Assembly: GCA_001969505.1 (NCBI GenBank)
Contig: LSSK01000699.1
Coordinates: 1-31,026, forward strand
Length of the DNA stretch: 31,026 bases
Origin: Zancudomyces culisetae
Taxonomy: Eukaryota; Kickxellomycota; Harpellomycetes; Harpellales; Legeriomycetaceae
Direction: 5' to 3'
Under the pieces are notes generated by a model. It did not search any database, had not been told where the DNA came from, and worked only from the letters and a program-made list of their open reading frames with translations. Below, piece by piece: positions 10,135 through 21,251 of this stretch. The stretch's first letter is position 1; every line of letters begins with the position of its first letter. The position numbers and the translations under genes were made by a program.

Positions 10135-13100
10135 ATGAATCGTAAACTTACTCAACAAGGACAAACTCAAGCAATAGATACAAACAAGGGCTTTTCGCAA
10201 AGAAAACAACACCGAGAATACGTACCTAAAGAAGCGGCAACAAGCGTTTCGTATGCAAATTTGGCAGCAAGAGCACCAAACAAAGCACCGACAAATGGAG
10301 TTAGCGCAACAATAGGACAAAAAGCAAACAAGAGCGGTAAGACAGCAGATGAGGGGTCAAGAGACGCAGAGGTAGCAATTAAACTACCAGAAGTAGATCG
10401 AGTACCATCACCATTGAAGGGAGTAATGTTTGGCAGCTGGGGTAAAAAGATAGAAAAGGAAGACAGCACAATTAGAGGAGGAAAAGGAGTTGAGGAACTC
10501 AGTGGAGCAGTGCCAAAGCTACTTCCAAAGCTTCTTAGCAAACCAATATTTGGAAACAGAGAAGCAGTAGAAACAAGGCCAGTTCCAATTCCAGGAATAA
10601 TGGCAACAGCACAGGAAAGCAAGGCAGCAGGAGAAGGAGTAAAGTTCCCAGAGCAAAGTAACTATGGAGCCAAAGACAATGTGGCATCAGCAGGATACAA
10701 TAGGGCTCGCGGCAATAGACAAGTTGCAGGAACAGGAGCAGCAGCAGGTCAACAACAACAACAACAACACTACAAACAACCACGAGCGGGAGTCCAGGGA
10801 TCAGAAGAAGGCGGACATCACGGTAAGGTTAATGTGAGTAGTGGTAATGTTAGTGTTAGTGGTAGTGGGTCAGGGCGACAAGAGGGAGTAGAGGGACAAG
10901 AATTGCAAAGTAATGCAAATGCAAATTCACGTCATTCGCCATATATGACAGCGACAGCACCACTTTCATCATTTGCACATGCAGATGGACGTACAGCAAA
11001 CAGTGCAGGAGGGTTCCACTCACCAGCAGTACAACATGGTGAGCAGCAAGGATATAATGGAGGATACGGATCACCAGTTGTTCAAGCACAGGCAAATATA
11101 GGTGTGAGGGGACAGCAGAATGCACACCATGGGCCAGGAACAATGGGATTCATTCCAATGATAAGTTCAGGGCGTGATAAGCAAGGGGGACAGATTAACC
11201 CAATGAGTACACAAGCTGGAGGCCAAGTGGCAGCAGTCCAATACCCAGTGGCAGGTGCAAACCATGTACATGTTCTTACCAACATGCAACCACCACACGG
11301 GCCTATGGTAGCACCAATTCCAACAGGACCACCAGGAATAGGACAGCAGTTCCAGCCATGGGGACCAGGTGGATTTTACCAAGGTGGTCACATTGCTGGT
11401 ACAGCACCAGTCGCAGGATACGAGTCACAATACTATCAAACAGCAGGAATTCCTCAATCACATATTGGGTTTGCACCTCAAGGTCAGTATATGATGCCTA
11501 GAATGTCAGGACAAGGACACCCAACACATGGAATTTCACAACAAGGAATGGTGTTTGGAGCTGGAGTCGAGCCTGGTACACATATGCCATCAATGCCAAT
11601 GCCACAAGCTCAACATCAACACCACCAACAACATCATCAACAGCCAGTGGTTGGGTCAACACCACCTTCAGTGCCTCAGTTGCCTTATGGTCAACCACGA
11701 ATTTCGCAAGTTGGATCAGATTTCAAGCCACCACATTCTAGCCGATTGAAGATAATTAATCCTCAGACCAAACAGGAGGTTCAAGTACATAAAGCAGGTG
11801 CCACAAGTACTGCAACATCAAATGACGCAACAAGTTTGACAAGTACACCAATCATTTCTGCAACAGTCCCAACCCCATCAACTCCATCAGTTGCAACTGG
11901 AACTGCAGCTACACCAACAGCTACACCAGCAACAGGAGTAGTTGGAGGAGCTCAAAAGAGTGTAGATGATATTATTCCAATCAAGACTCCTGTTATTCCC
12001 AACGCTTACCAATCCCAAAAATCACAACCAATCCCAATACCAATCTCGATACCACAACCACAACAACCAGAGATTTTGGGCCACTTTAATAAGGATAATA
12101 CTTTTACATTGCCATCAGCAAACAAGAAGATTATTGCAATCCGGGCACCAACAGAAGCTACAACAACACCGACAGTGACACCACCACTAACAGCAGCAGC
12201 AGCACTAAAAGCAGCAGTACCAACACCAGTACAAACACCAACACCAACACCAGTACCAGTACCAGTAGTAGTAGCCGTAAAAACCGAAGAGAAGGAAAAA
12301 GAAAAAGAAAAGATTAAACCAGTTGCCCCAGTTGCCCCAGTTGCTCAACCACCACAATCAGAGAAAAAAGAAATTGTTGAAGAATTACCAAAACAAGAAA
12401 AGGTAGAAGAGGTTGTAGAAAAAGAAAAGGTAGAAGAAAAAGTAAAGGAAGAAAAGGTTGAGGAAGAAAAGGTAAAAGAGAAAGTAGAAGAAAAGGTAAA
12501 AGAAAAAGTAGAAGAAAAGGTAGTGGAAAAGGTGGAAGAGAAAGAAATAGTAGAGGAAAAAGTAGAGAAGGAAGAAAAAGTAGAAGAAAAGGTAGTGGAA
12601 AAGGTGGAAGAGAAAGAAATAGTAGAGGAAAAAGTAGAGAAGGAAGAAAAAGTAGAGGAAGAAGAAGAAGAAGAGGGTGAGGAAGTGGATATTCATGAGG
12701 CTAGTGGAAAAATCAAGCTGGGATTAAAGACAATTCTCAACAAGACATATCCAGACGAAGAAGCACAAAAACATAAACCAGAGCTACGAAATGGAGTTTT
12801 GGTATATCCAATAGAGTTTTTGCAGACATTCCGAAAGATATGTAAGGTTAAGGTTGGAGAATTTACATTTGAATTGGGAGGCCAAGAAGATGGGCGAGGT
12901 CAAAAGGATAACAAGCGACCATCAAATAGAAACCGATCGGAAATGGGAAGAGGAGGAGGAGGGGGTGGAGGACCTAGTCAAAGACAACAGCCACCAGTTG
13001 ATTCCAACTTTAAACAACCACCTCGAACATCAGAAGAGAGATTCCAACATAGTTCATCCAACCACTCAACTCGACCATCACAAGGAATGGGTGCACGATC

Positions 13101-15339
13101 AGGAGGAGGCGGTGGTGGAGGTGGACGATCATCGAGAAGTGGTCGGGGACCTCGAGGATTCCGTAGCACAGGAGGACGAGGCAATGCCAATGCAGCAGAT
13201 GCAGAGCCAGTGGTACTGAGCCGAGCAGAGAACCGATGGGTTCCTCAAGCACTTTCGGGACGCAAGGCAACAAATATTACACCAGCATCGGATCCATCAG
13301 AAATTTCCGATTCGTTTATTGAACACAAGATCAAATCGCTTCTTAATATTTTGACAGTAGACAACTTTGGAGTGATTTCAAAGGATATTTTGGAATGGGC
13401 ATTGGTTTCGCAAAAGGAAAGTGATGCTAGAGCCATTCGAATCATTTTGATTTTGTTGTTTGAAAAGGCAGTCGATGAGCCTGTCTTTGCTGCCATGTAT
13501 GCCAAACTGACCAAGCTGTTACATGACAACATGCCAAACACTGTTAAATACTACGAGAATCCAGACGACGAAAATGCTGCAGCTGTTGTGGGTACTATGG
13601 TTGTACGAAAAGTACTGCTCAATAGATGCCAGCAAGAGTTTGAGGCTGGTTGGAAAGTCGAAATTCCTGGCGACATCAAGTCTGAAGAATACTACGTGGC
13701 CATGAAGATCAAGCGTCGCGGTCTTGGTCTGGTTCGCTTTGTTGGTGAATTGTATTTGCTGGGAATCATTTCCATCCGTTTGTTGGGCAGATGCATTGAA
13801 ACTCTGCTGGAAAACGATACCGAAGAAGACTTGGAATCTCTTTCCCGTCTGCTGACTACTGTCGGTGGCCGTATGGAAGGCGACAAACATTCCGAAAGCT
13901 TGAATCACGTGATGAAACGCCTTGAAGAAATTGCCGCTGATCGTAATGTCAATTCTCGTATTCGCTTTATGTTGATGGATGTAATTGACCTGCGTCGTGC
14001 CAATTGGATAGTTAAGGAGTTGGGTCCCAAGACCATTGCCCAAGTCCATGCCGATGTCAGTAAAGAGCGTTCTGTCATTGAATCTGAACTGCGACGCGGC
14101 AACTCCAGCTCTGGCCGTGGCTTGCATTCTTCTTCATCTCGTCAAAACATGAATGCCAACAACAATCCTCGTTCTTCAGCCTATGACAAATCCAGAAGAG
14201 ACCTTCCTTCTTCCCGCAATCCTGCCGACTACTCTAAATTCGGCAATTTGTCTCGCACTACTTTCTCCAACACTTTTGCTCCTGGCGGTGTTTTCAACTC
14301 CTCCAACCAATCTGCTCGCTCCTCTGCCAAGAAAGATGACCGTTCTAAACGTGATTCTCAAAAGCCTTTGCCTCGTATGTCTACCTCTCTATTGTCTGCA
14401 AACTTGGCCTCTTCATCATCTTCTTCTAAGAGATCTCCTGCTGGTTTAACCACTCCTTCTTCTGCTTCTCCTTATTCTGCTCGTTCCGATGGCCTATCCA
14501 AACCTCGTTCTGGTATCAACTCTTTCAGTGCTTTATTAGATCATTCTGAAGATACTGATCATCTCAACTTTGGTACTTCTCCTTCTGCCTCCGGCATTGC
14601 TGATAATTCCGTCAAATCTCCAATCTCTCCAACGACCACTTCTTCAAAATCATCTTCAAATGTTGATGATAACTTACCTTTGCTTTCTGATGCCGATATT
14701 TCTCGTAAATCTAAAGGCATGATCAATGAGTACCTGCAACTCCAAGATCTTAATGAATTACGTGAATGTCTGTTAGAATTGGGTTCCAAGAACTATCCTG
14801 CTTTGGTAACCAAAGTGGTTGAGTACATGTTGGACTTCAAAAAAGACAAAGTTGCTCTAGTTTGTACTGCATTTACCAAACTATCTTCACTATTGTTTTC
14901 CAATTCCGACCCCAATGTTATCATTGCTATTTTCAGCAGTGTAGCCGAATACTTGGATGATATAGCCACCGATGCTCCTTTTGCCTATGACAACTTTGCT
15001 GAAATGTTGGCTTCTACCCAAATTGCTCCCTCCAAAATCCCCGATTGTCTCGGCTCTTTCTTTATTTCCTCTTCTCCCACCAGAGCTCTTAAAGTCTGTT
15101 TAGCTGTCTTGAAGAGTTATCATCAATCTATTTGTGATGGTGATAACCAAAAACTTGTTGACTTGATTACTAACTCCTTTGATCAACAACAACAACCAAC
15201 AACAACTATTAAATCCTTCTTAACTGATTCATTCTTCAATACCTCTTCTTCTGATAATAATAGTCAACAGCTACGACAAACTCCTGATGAAATTATTTCT
15301 TCTGCTTGTTCTGATTATAGTCTTGACTTTATTCTTTAG
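10135..15339 (+). CDS. TIF4631: Translation initiation factor eIF4G
   Basis: Intronless, 1734 residues, ATG preceded by an A-rich leader. eIF4G scaffolds the cytoplasmic cap-binding complex, bridging eIF4E, eIF4A, poly(A)-binding protein and RNA. Domains in order: a low-complexity Q/G/P/A-rich N region (1 to about 700); a charged K/V/E repeat (about 756-852); an eIF4E-binding motif Y891-P-I-E-F-L896-Q fitting YxxxxL; R/G-rich segments (about 940-1020) typical of RNA-binding linkers; the MIF4G HEAT domain (about 1059-1290), with RRGLGLVRFVGELY and SRLLTTVGG; a long Ser-rich linker; and an MA3 domain (about 1514-1700) beginning SRKSKGMINEYLQLQDLNEL. MA3 occurs in animal and many fungal eIF4G proteins but not in S. 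cerevisiae eIF4G. Codon choice changes markedly near 13.5 kb. The identity is secure; paralogue number is unknown. Confidence 0.97.
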   Translation: MNRKLTQQGQTQAIDTNKGFSQRKQHREYVPKEAATSVSYANLAARAPNKAPTNGVSATIGQKANKSGKTADEGSRDAEVAIKLPEVDRVPSPLKGVMFGSWGKKIEKEDSTIRGGKGVEELSGAVPKLLPKLLSKPIFGNREAVETRPVPIPGIMATAQESKAAGEGVKFPEQSNYGAKDNVASAGYNRARGNRQVAGTGAAAGQQQQQQHYKQPRAGVQGSEEGGHHGKVNVSSGNVSVSGSGSGRQEGVEGQELQSNANANSRHSPYMTATAPLSSFAHADGRTANSAGGFHSPAVQHGEQQGYNGGYGSPVVQAQANIGVRGQQNAHHGPGTMGFIPMISSGRDKQGGQINPMSTQAGGQVAAVQYPVAGANHVHVLTNMQPPHGPMVAPIPTGPPGIGQQFQPWGPGGFYQGGHIAGTAPVAGYESQYYQTAGIPQSHIGFAPQGQYMMPRMSGQGHPTHGISQQGMVFGAGVEPGTHMPSMPMPQAQHQHHQQHHQQPVVGSTPPSVPQLPYGQPRISQVGSDFKPPHSSRLKIINPQTKQEVQVHKAGATSTATSNDATSLTSTPIISATVPTPSTPSVATGTAATPTATPATGVVGGAQKSVDDIIPIKTPVIPNAYQSQKSQPIPIPISIPQPQQPEILGHFNKDNTFTLPSANKKIIAIRAPTEATTTPTVTPPLTAAAALKAAVPTPVQTPTPTPVPVPVVVAVKTEEKEKEKEKIKPVAPVAPVAQPPQSEKKEIVEELPKQEKVEEVVEKEKVEEKVKEEKVEEEKVKEKVEEKVKEKVEEKVVEKVEEKEIVEEKVEKEEKVEEKVVEKVEEKEIVEEKVEKEEKVEEEEEEEGEEVDIHEASGKIKLGLKTILNKTYPDEEAQKHKPELRNGVLVYPIEFLQTFRKICKVKVGEFTFELGGQEDGRGQKDNKRPSNRNRSEMGRGGGGGGGPSQRQQPPVDSNFKQPPRTSEERFQHSSSNHSTRPSQGMGARSGGGGGGGGRSSRSGRGPRGFRSTGGRGNANAADAEPVVLSRAENRWVPQALSGRKATNITPASDPSEISDSFIEHKIKSLLNILTVDNFGVISKDILEWALVSQKESDARAIRIILILLFEKAVDEPVFAAMYAKLTKLLHDNMPNTVKYYENPDDENAAAVVGTMVVRKVLLNRCQQEFEAGWKVEIPGDIKSEEYYVAMKIKRRGLGLVRFVGELYLLGIISIRLLGRCIETLLENDTEEDLESLSRLLTTVGGRMEGDKHSESLNHVMKRLEEIAADRNVNSRIRFMLMDVIDLRRANWIVKELGPKTIAQVHADVSKERSVIESELRRGNSSSGRGLHSSSSRQNMNANNNPRSSAYDKSRRDLPSSRNPADYSKFGNLSRTTFSNTFAPGGVFNSSNQSARSSAKKDDRSKRDSQKPLPRMSTSLLSANLASSSSSSKRSPAGLTTPSSASPYSARSDGLSKPRSGINSFSALLDHSEDTDHLNFGTSPSASGIADNSVKSPISPTTTSSKSSSNVDDNLPLLSDADISRKSKGMINEYLQLQDLNELRECLLELGSKNYPALVTKVVEYMLDFKKDKVALVCTAFTKLSSLLFSNSDPNVIIAIFSSVAEYLDDIATDAPFAYDNFAEMLASTQIAPSKIPDCLGSFFISSSPTRALKVCLAVLKSYHQSICDGDNQKLVDLITNSFDQQQQPTTTIKSFLTDSFFNTSSSDNNSQQLRQTPDEIISSACSDYSLDFIL
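12508..12651 (+). repeat. Exact 72-nt tandem duplication in eIF4G coding region
   Basis: Units 12508-12579 and 12580-12651 look identical base for base by eye. Each encodes 24 residues of the Lys/Glu/Val-rich repeat (VEEKVVEKVEEKEIVEEK and on). The length is a multiple of three, so the frame is kept. The lack of differences suggests a recent duplication or ongoing slippage or conversion. Confidence 0.93.
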
Positions 15340-15414
15340 TTTTTTTAATCCAATAATATAATATTTTATAATGTTTTATTTTATCTTATCTTATCTTTAT
15401 TTCGTTATAATTAA
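15340..15414. terminator. Shared 3' region of convergent eIF4G and dipeptidyl aminopeptidase genes
   Basis: 75 bp between the two stop codons, almost entirely A and T, with T-rich runs and AATATAAT-like stretches. The tail-to-tail arrangement leaves little room for separate terminators, so the 3' UTRs probably overlap. Inferred from position and composition only. Confidence 0.4.
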
Positions 15415-18400
15415 TTATTGCAAAAACTTTATAATCTTTTCATATAAAAAGTATCTTGTATCCTTTCGATACATTATACTATGGTCTGAATTTGGAAATA
15501 CTACCAATTCTACATTAACCTTTTCCTTTTTCCCCTCTCCTTCTCCCCCTCCTCCTTCTGCTTTTTCCCTTCCTTGCTCAGTTTTGGATTGCACTTGTTC
15601 TATCCTATCCATCATCCAATACGTATTTTGAATATTCACATTATCATCTCCACTTCCATGTACCATCATTACCTTTGATAATCCTCCTCCTCCTCCCCCT
15701 CCTCCATTAACAAACATCTTACTCCCTATCATTGATCTTTCATATCCCTTCAAATTATCTTGCTCTTTTGGTAGTCTCATATACCTCTCTGTATACACCG
15801 AATCATAGAATTTCCAATTTGTCACCGGTGCTATCGATATCCCCCGACTAATCTTCCTGCTCATCCTCATCCTCGTCCTCTTATTACCATTATTATTATT
15901 ATTATTCTCTCCCTTCTTGTTTTCTTTTTTCCCTTCTTGTATTTCTCTCATTCGATTATCTTGCTCTTCCAACACCTTTAATGTCAAAAATCCTCCATAT
16001 GACCATCCCATTATACTCACCTCCATCTCCTCCTCTTCCTCATTCCCCTTCTCTCTCTCTCCTCTTTCACCACCACCACCCTTCTCCTTCTTATAAAATG
16101 GCATTCTTTGTATCGCCTCCAAAATATCCCCGCTAGCGGTTTTACCCAATTCCAAATATTCTACATGTGTCATTTTCCGCCCCTTATGCGCCGTTCCTCT
16201 TGGATCTATCTTTACCACTATCACTCCCTCCTCCTCACTACTCAATACACTATTCAACCCATTCATATCATACCTCTCTGTAACAAACTTAGATGTTGGC
16301 CCTCCATATATATTTACTAGCATCTTTTGTCGCTTACTCTTACTCTTATTCTTATTCTTCCCCTCTTCATTATAATTAAACCCTGGTGGATACATCACAT
16401 TCACATCCACAATTACCCCTTCTCCTATATCCATCTGGAAATATCCTATCCCTGGCATATTATACTCCTCTATCACCCCATACAATTGCTCGTTCGTCTC
16501 TACTTTTCTCACCAACTCGTACTTTTCCTTACTCTTTCCCTCTATCTCTATCACTTTCCTTGCTCCTCCTCCAACTTTTTCATCTCTTATTTTATATATT
16601 GCCTGCCATGGAATATTTGGCCCCAAATAATCCACCTTGATATACCCTTTACATTCTGACATTGAAAATGAATACGACCCCTTCTTGTCCTTCTCTGACT
16701 GTCCCTTCTCCTTCCCAGACTTATCCAAAAATGGCATGACCCTCACTCCCCATCCTTCTTCTTTTTCTTTTCCTTTTTCTTTTTCTATCTCTTTTTGTCC
16801 ATTCATCATTGGTCCCAAAAATTCTATTATACTCATTTGTCCCTCACCTTCATCCCTATCTCCATTCAAATTACCATTACCACCAAACTGCTCATCACCC
16901 ACCTTGATTCTATATATCTCTTGTCTATAACTCCTCTTATTACTACCACTACCCACAAAATGCATTTCCCCTGTTTCTTTATTATATGAAATGGTATCAT
17001 CAATCACATCAAAATCCCCCTTGGTTATTTGCTTTGGTGCTATTAACTTTGTATTCATCCCACTCTTCTCTTGTCCTTGTTCTTGTTTTTGTCTCCCTAA
17101 TCTTTTCGGAATCTCAAATACTCCTACATGTATATACTCTAAATTGTTCAACACGTGTATATAATACCCGCCTTCCTCCTCCTCCTCATCCTTCTCTTCT
17201 TCTTCTTTTTCCTTTCCTTTTTCCTTTTCATCCGAATCCCTCTTCCTGCCATTATCCTTCTCAACCTTTGGTACATACACTACTTGTTTGTAGAATGCTA
17301 CCCACTTGTTATCCTCATTTTTCATCTCATAAACTACTCGACTAGCTATCTTCTCATCCCCATCTCCTATCTCTACCACTACATCCTTTATCACTGTTTG
17401 TATTCTATCGCTAACTCCCACCAATAATCTACCATGTTTCTGAGTAATCCAACTAACGTGACTAATTAAATGCTCATCTTTTATCCCAAGATCCACATTG
17501 TACGCTGTTTCTTTCTCCATCGAATATACATGTAAATTTACCACCGGATTATTATGCCCCGCTTTTGGATACGCAATCTTCATCTTTTGCGTGTAGCTGC
17601 TGTCCGCATCTCGACCACTTGCTTCATCATACAATCCATACATCTCCATCTCTATCCTGGGTACCAACGTCGAATTAAACTGCAAATATGCAATCATCTT
17701 TCCATCCGGTGACCACCACGTCGCCTGACTATCTTCAAATACCTCCTCTTCGTATACCCAGTCCATAATCCCATTTATTATGTCTCCATTACTCTCCCCA
17801 CCACTGCTCACTCTTCGCTTTTGGTTCATATCATTGACATATATATCATTTTCTACCACATATGCCACCTTATGCCCCACTGGTGACCATACTACAAGCT
17901 GCGTCTTGTCGTTTTCCTCTGTGTGCAGCTTCTTCAAAACTTTATCCGCTATACTATACACATAGTACTCCGATGCCTTGGAATGTCGAAAGACTTTCTT
18001 TTCACTTGTCTTGATCAAAAGATACTCCCAATCTGCTGATGGTATAAATTTCATAATCTTAAGTTTGGGAAGCCCTATATTTCTTGCCGCAATTTGTAAC
18101 TCTTCTATGCTCACCATCTCCTTGGAATACTGGTTATCAAGACTATACACATACAGTCCCCCTTTTTGCTCCTCAAATTTCAAATACAGCCCATCCCTCT
18201 TTTTATCCATCGGATGTGCTATCCATTGGTATTTCTCCCCCCTTGCAACAAACGCTCCTGTACGTAATGTTTCCAAAGTAATGTTTTTCTTGCTTGCATC
18301 ATACTTTATTACCGGATTTACATTGTCCCCATCAACTATGATCTTAAGTCCTCTGTTTTTACCTTGTTCAACCAAATCTTTTGCATTTGGAATATCTTGT

Positions 18401-19216
18401 TTACCATCTATTTTTTTTTATTAGACAAACACTTGAGTTGCTGTTTTTCTTACAAATATTACATGGTCTTTATTCATATAAAAAAATAAAAGTCATCTTT
18501 GATGCTTGTTATAATCCATTTCTTTTATATCCAACATTACTTTACCTCCCTATTGTTATATATCAATTAATAATCTTTACGTTAATATAGCTAGTACTTT
18601 ACAATCCAATCCAATCCAACAATACATTAACAAATAATTTAACAAATATGCTTACATTACTAGCTTCTGTCACCTTCATACTCTCGGCCTTTGTATCTGT
18701 ACCACCAAATATAGCTCGGAATCCACAGATTAAGAATACAATTGTACTGAAAATAACTGCGATCTTAACCAGCGAGCGTTTTTTCGCTGACGAAAATACT
18801 GCCTTTCCACCGAACCTTCCTCGTGGAAATCCAATGTTGTTATTCCGGTAATTCCTATCTCTTGTATTTAAAAAGTTCTGGTAGTACTCATCAAAGTCAT
18901 CGTTTCGTGAATCTGCATTTTCTCCTTCATACGAATGTTCAGATAATTCAAATTCCTGATTTTCTTCAAAACTATCCACAGAATTATTCAGGATATTCAC
19001 AATTTGGTCACTGCGCCTTTCCATTGTGTTGTCTTTGTCGCTTAAATGTATCTTTTCTGTCTCAGTATCTTCATTATACTCTCTTTCAAACCCGCCCAAA
19101 ACGTCGCTACCAGGTTGTACTGTTTCTCTTATAAGTTTATCAAACTCTTCGTCTGTACTTGAAACCAATGAATTCTTGATGTGTTTATGCTTTTTCTCTC
19201 CACTATCCTTCACCAT
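15415..19216 (-). CDS. DAP2/STE13: Dipeptidyl aminopeptidase, type II membrane serine protease (DAP2/STE13 family), two exons
   Basis: Proposed exons 19216-18661 and 18407-15415 (3549 nt, 1182 residues). The large exon has no ATG at its beginning and opens directly in the family's propeller start (ITLETLRTGAF, YQWIAHP). The upstream ORF supplies what is missing: an acidic cytoplasmic tail (1-147) and one membrane segment (about 149-170, LVKIAVIFSTIVFLICGF). The intron (18660-18408) has a weak GTAATG donor, a TCTAAT branch-like site and an ATAG acceptor; a better-looking GTAAGC donor at 18655 would break the frame. The propeller carries the DPP-IV double-Glu motif WVYEEEVF. Catalytic residues: Ser988 in GWSYGGF, Asp1106 in GSGDDNV, His1161 in NSDHSI. 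These enzymes remove X-Ala/X-Pro dipeptides in Golgi (Ste13, pheromone maturation) or vacuole (Dap2); I cannot tell which. Charged and Gly-rich insertions make it longer than usual. Confidence 0.92.
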
Positions 19217-19298
19217 TTATCCAAACCCGTGTGATTCCTTGTATCCGGTTACTAGAATGCTGTTACTTTATTGTAGAATTAATTTGGGTTTTTTATTC

Positions 19299-19318
19299 GT
19301 GTGTGTGTGTGTGTGTGT
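19299..19318 (+). repeat. (GT)10 dinucleotide microsatellite
   Basis: Ten GT units without interruption, about 80 nt upstream of the start codon of the minus-strand dipeptidyl aminopeptidase gene, probably within its promoter or 5' UTR. Confidence 0.97.
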
Positions 19319-21251
19319 TCTTAACAAAGAGTATTAACTGTTTATTGTTTAAACTCCTCACCACCCTTGTTACAATTTCCTTCTTCCCACCTTTACTCTT
19401 AATGAAGCTGTGGCAATTTACAGGGATTGGGGAATTTATTTGCTGGAAATGCTGCAAAATCCATTTTTTTCGCACATAATCCCCATTATTTTATTAATAT
19501 CTCCAACCAAAATCAACGTATAACAGCTACATTTTGATTCTCCAATTGGTTTTTCAATTTTTCAATTCTTTTTTATTAGCCAATACAAGTTGATTATATC
19601 CACAATACCATTAAATGAACAAAGAAATAAAATTAAAGTTAAAACTAAAATGAGCTGGTTGTAGTCAAAATGTTTATGAATATCCCCCCCCCTCACCTCA
19701 CTGTCCCCTCAATGACCGACTAACCCAATAATTGTTTAGCATTTTCCTTTTATTTTTTTTGTTTTAAACTATTTACAAGAGAATGAATTGTGTAAACATG
19801 GTGAAATTACATACACAAACATATTCATGTACTGAAAATCTCATTATACCTTTTTTTCAACATAGTCATATACAAATGAATACTGGTCAACAAGGAGAGT
19901 GTGAAGAGAAAAGAAAAAGACTAAGGTGGTCTTTAAAATGTGAATCATATAACCAATTTTTATCTTCTACTTTTTCGCCGGACAGTTCAAGCTGCATAGC
20001 AATTATCCACATCATATTTATTTACACTTGTTATAACACACGATTTTGGCAAGTTAGTTATATACAGATTTGTAGTGTATCTTATACCTTCTCCTCCTCC
20101 CCGTTATCCCTTTGCAGTTAGTGTCGAGATTTTACTCTTACACTTATATTTGAACTCGTGTATTTCTTTTACTTCTTGTACTGAAGCTGTTCTTCTTTTC
20201 TTCCGCCATCACCATGTTCAAACCTCTTTATCTTCATTGGATTAAATTCAATCATACGTTATAATATATAGATACTGTTAAACTTTTTTATGTACCATTA
20301 TCAACATTTTTCCCTTCCATGCTTTTTTTTTTCATGCCTTTTAGCATAAATCCATTTCAAAACTGTTTTTCTTTCTGGTTCTAATTAAAATGTCTATTAC
20401 CCTCTTCCTCCCTTCCCCTCTTCCTATCTTTCCATCCCGTAAGTTATTATCTTACTTTTGTTTTTATTTATTGTTAAATATGCACAGCAAGCTTATAGAT
20501 TCGTTTACTGTAATGAAGCCAAAAAATTCCGAGCTAATTATTTTTGGTACATTATTTCGGTCTTTCAGCCACAAAATTAAGGCTTAAATTCCATATATCC
20601 AACTATATGGTGGACTCACGTTGGCAAGTACCATTTAGACCCCTTGTACTACTCTAAAATATAATTAATGTAAAGTATGCATGATCATGTTTTTTTTGAA
20701 TTTATATGTTATTTCTTTAGCATATTCTAATGGATATGGTTAATGCAAAAATACTGCAATAAGCAGTGGTTGACAAATATCCTTTCATTCAAGCTTACTT
20801 TTATTTTCAAGCAATTTGCTCTCTTTTCTTTTTGAAAAATAATTAAAAAATAAGGCACTAATATATGCATCATGGAAACCCTATACACTCTTACTCTATT
20901 CCCATTCATAGTTACGTCTACTTTGACACAAAAAAAAAACGTTTATATATCACATATGGTACCTCTTCATTGTTATAAACTCTGAACTTTAGCATTAATG
21001 AAGTATTTCATTTTCTTTATCCAAACTATTAGTGTTTTCCTACATCACTAAAAGATAAAAAAAATCCTATTTTGTTATTTCTTCTATAATTGTATAATAT
21101 ATTTGAAACTTATTGCACACAAAAAAACACTCGAAGAGTATACCGCATTTTATCCTTCAACAACATTGGGGAAAAAAATAATACTAATAATAAGCAAACA
21201 AACAAATAAATAAAACATAAATATCACAACTACAACCACAGCTACACACAC

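Noticed and set aside
12385-12696. Minus-strand frame almost all Phe, Leu and Tyr
   Set aside because: Antisense of the Lys/Glu-rich repeat of eIF4G; the hydrophobic look is a by-product of GAA and AAA codons.
13801-13860. CTG codon reassignment to serine
   Set aside because: CTG codons fall at conserved leucines in the MIF4G domain (IETLLEN, SRLLTT) and in the subtilase DILAPG segment, so CTG is leucine here.
13519-14127. Minus-strand 202-codon frame inside eIF4G
   Set aside because: It overlaps the conserved MIF4G domain on the other strand and has no recognised motif, so it is a shadow frame.
16327-17427. Several plus-strand frames rich in Ser, Pro, Leu and Tyr
   Set aside because: They mirror the purine-rich codons of the minus-strand dipeptidyl peptidase, which has an intact catalytic triad.
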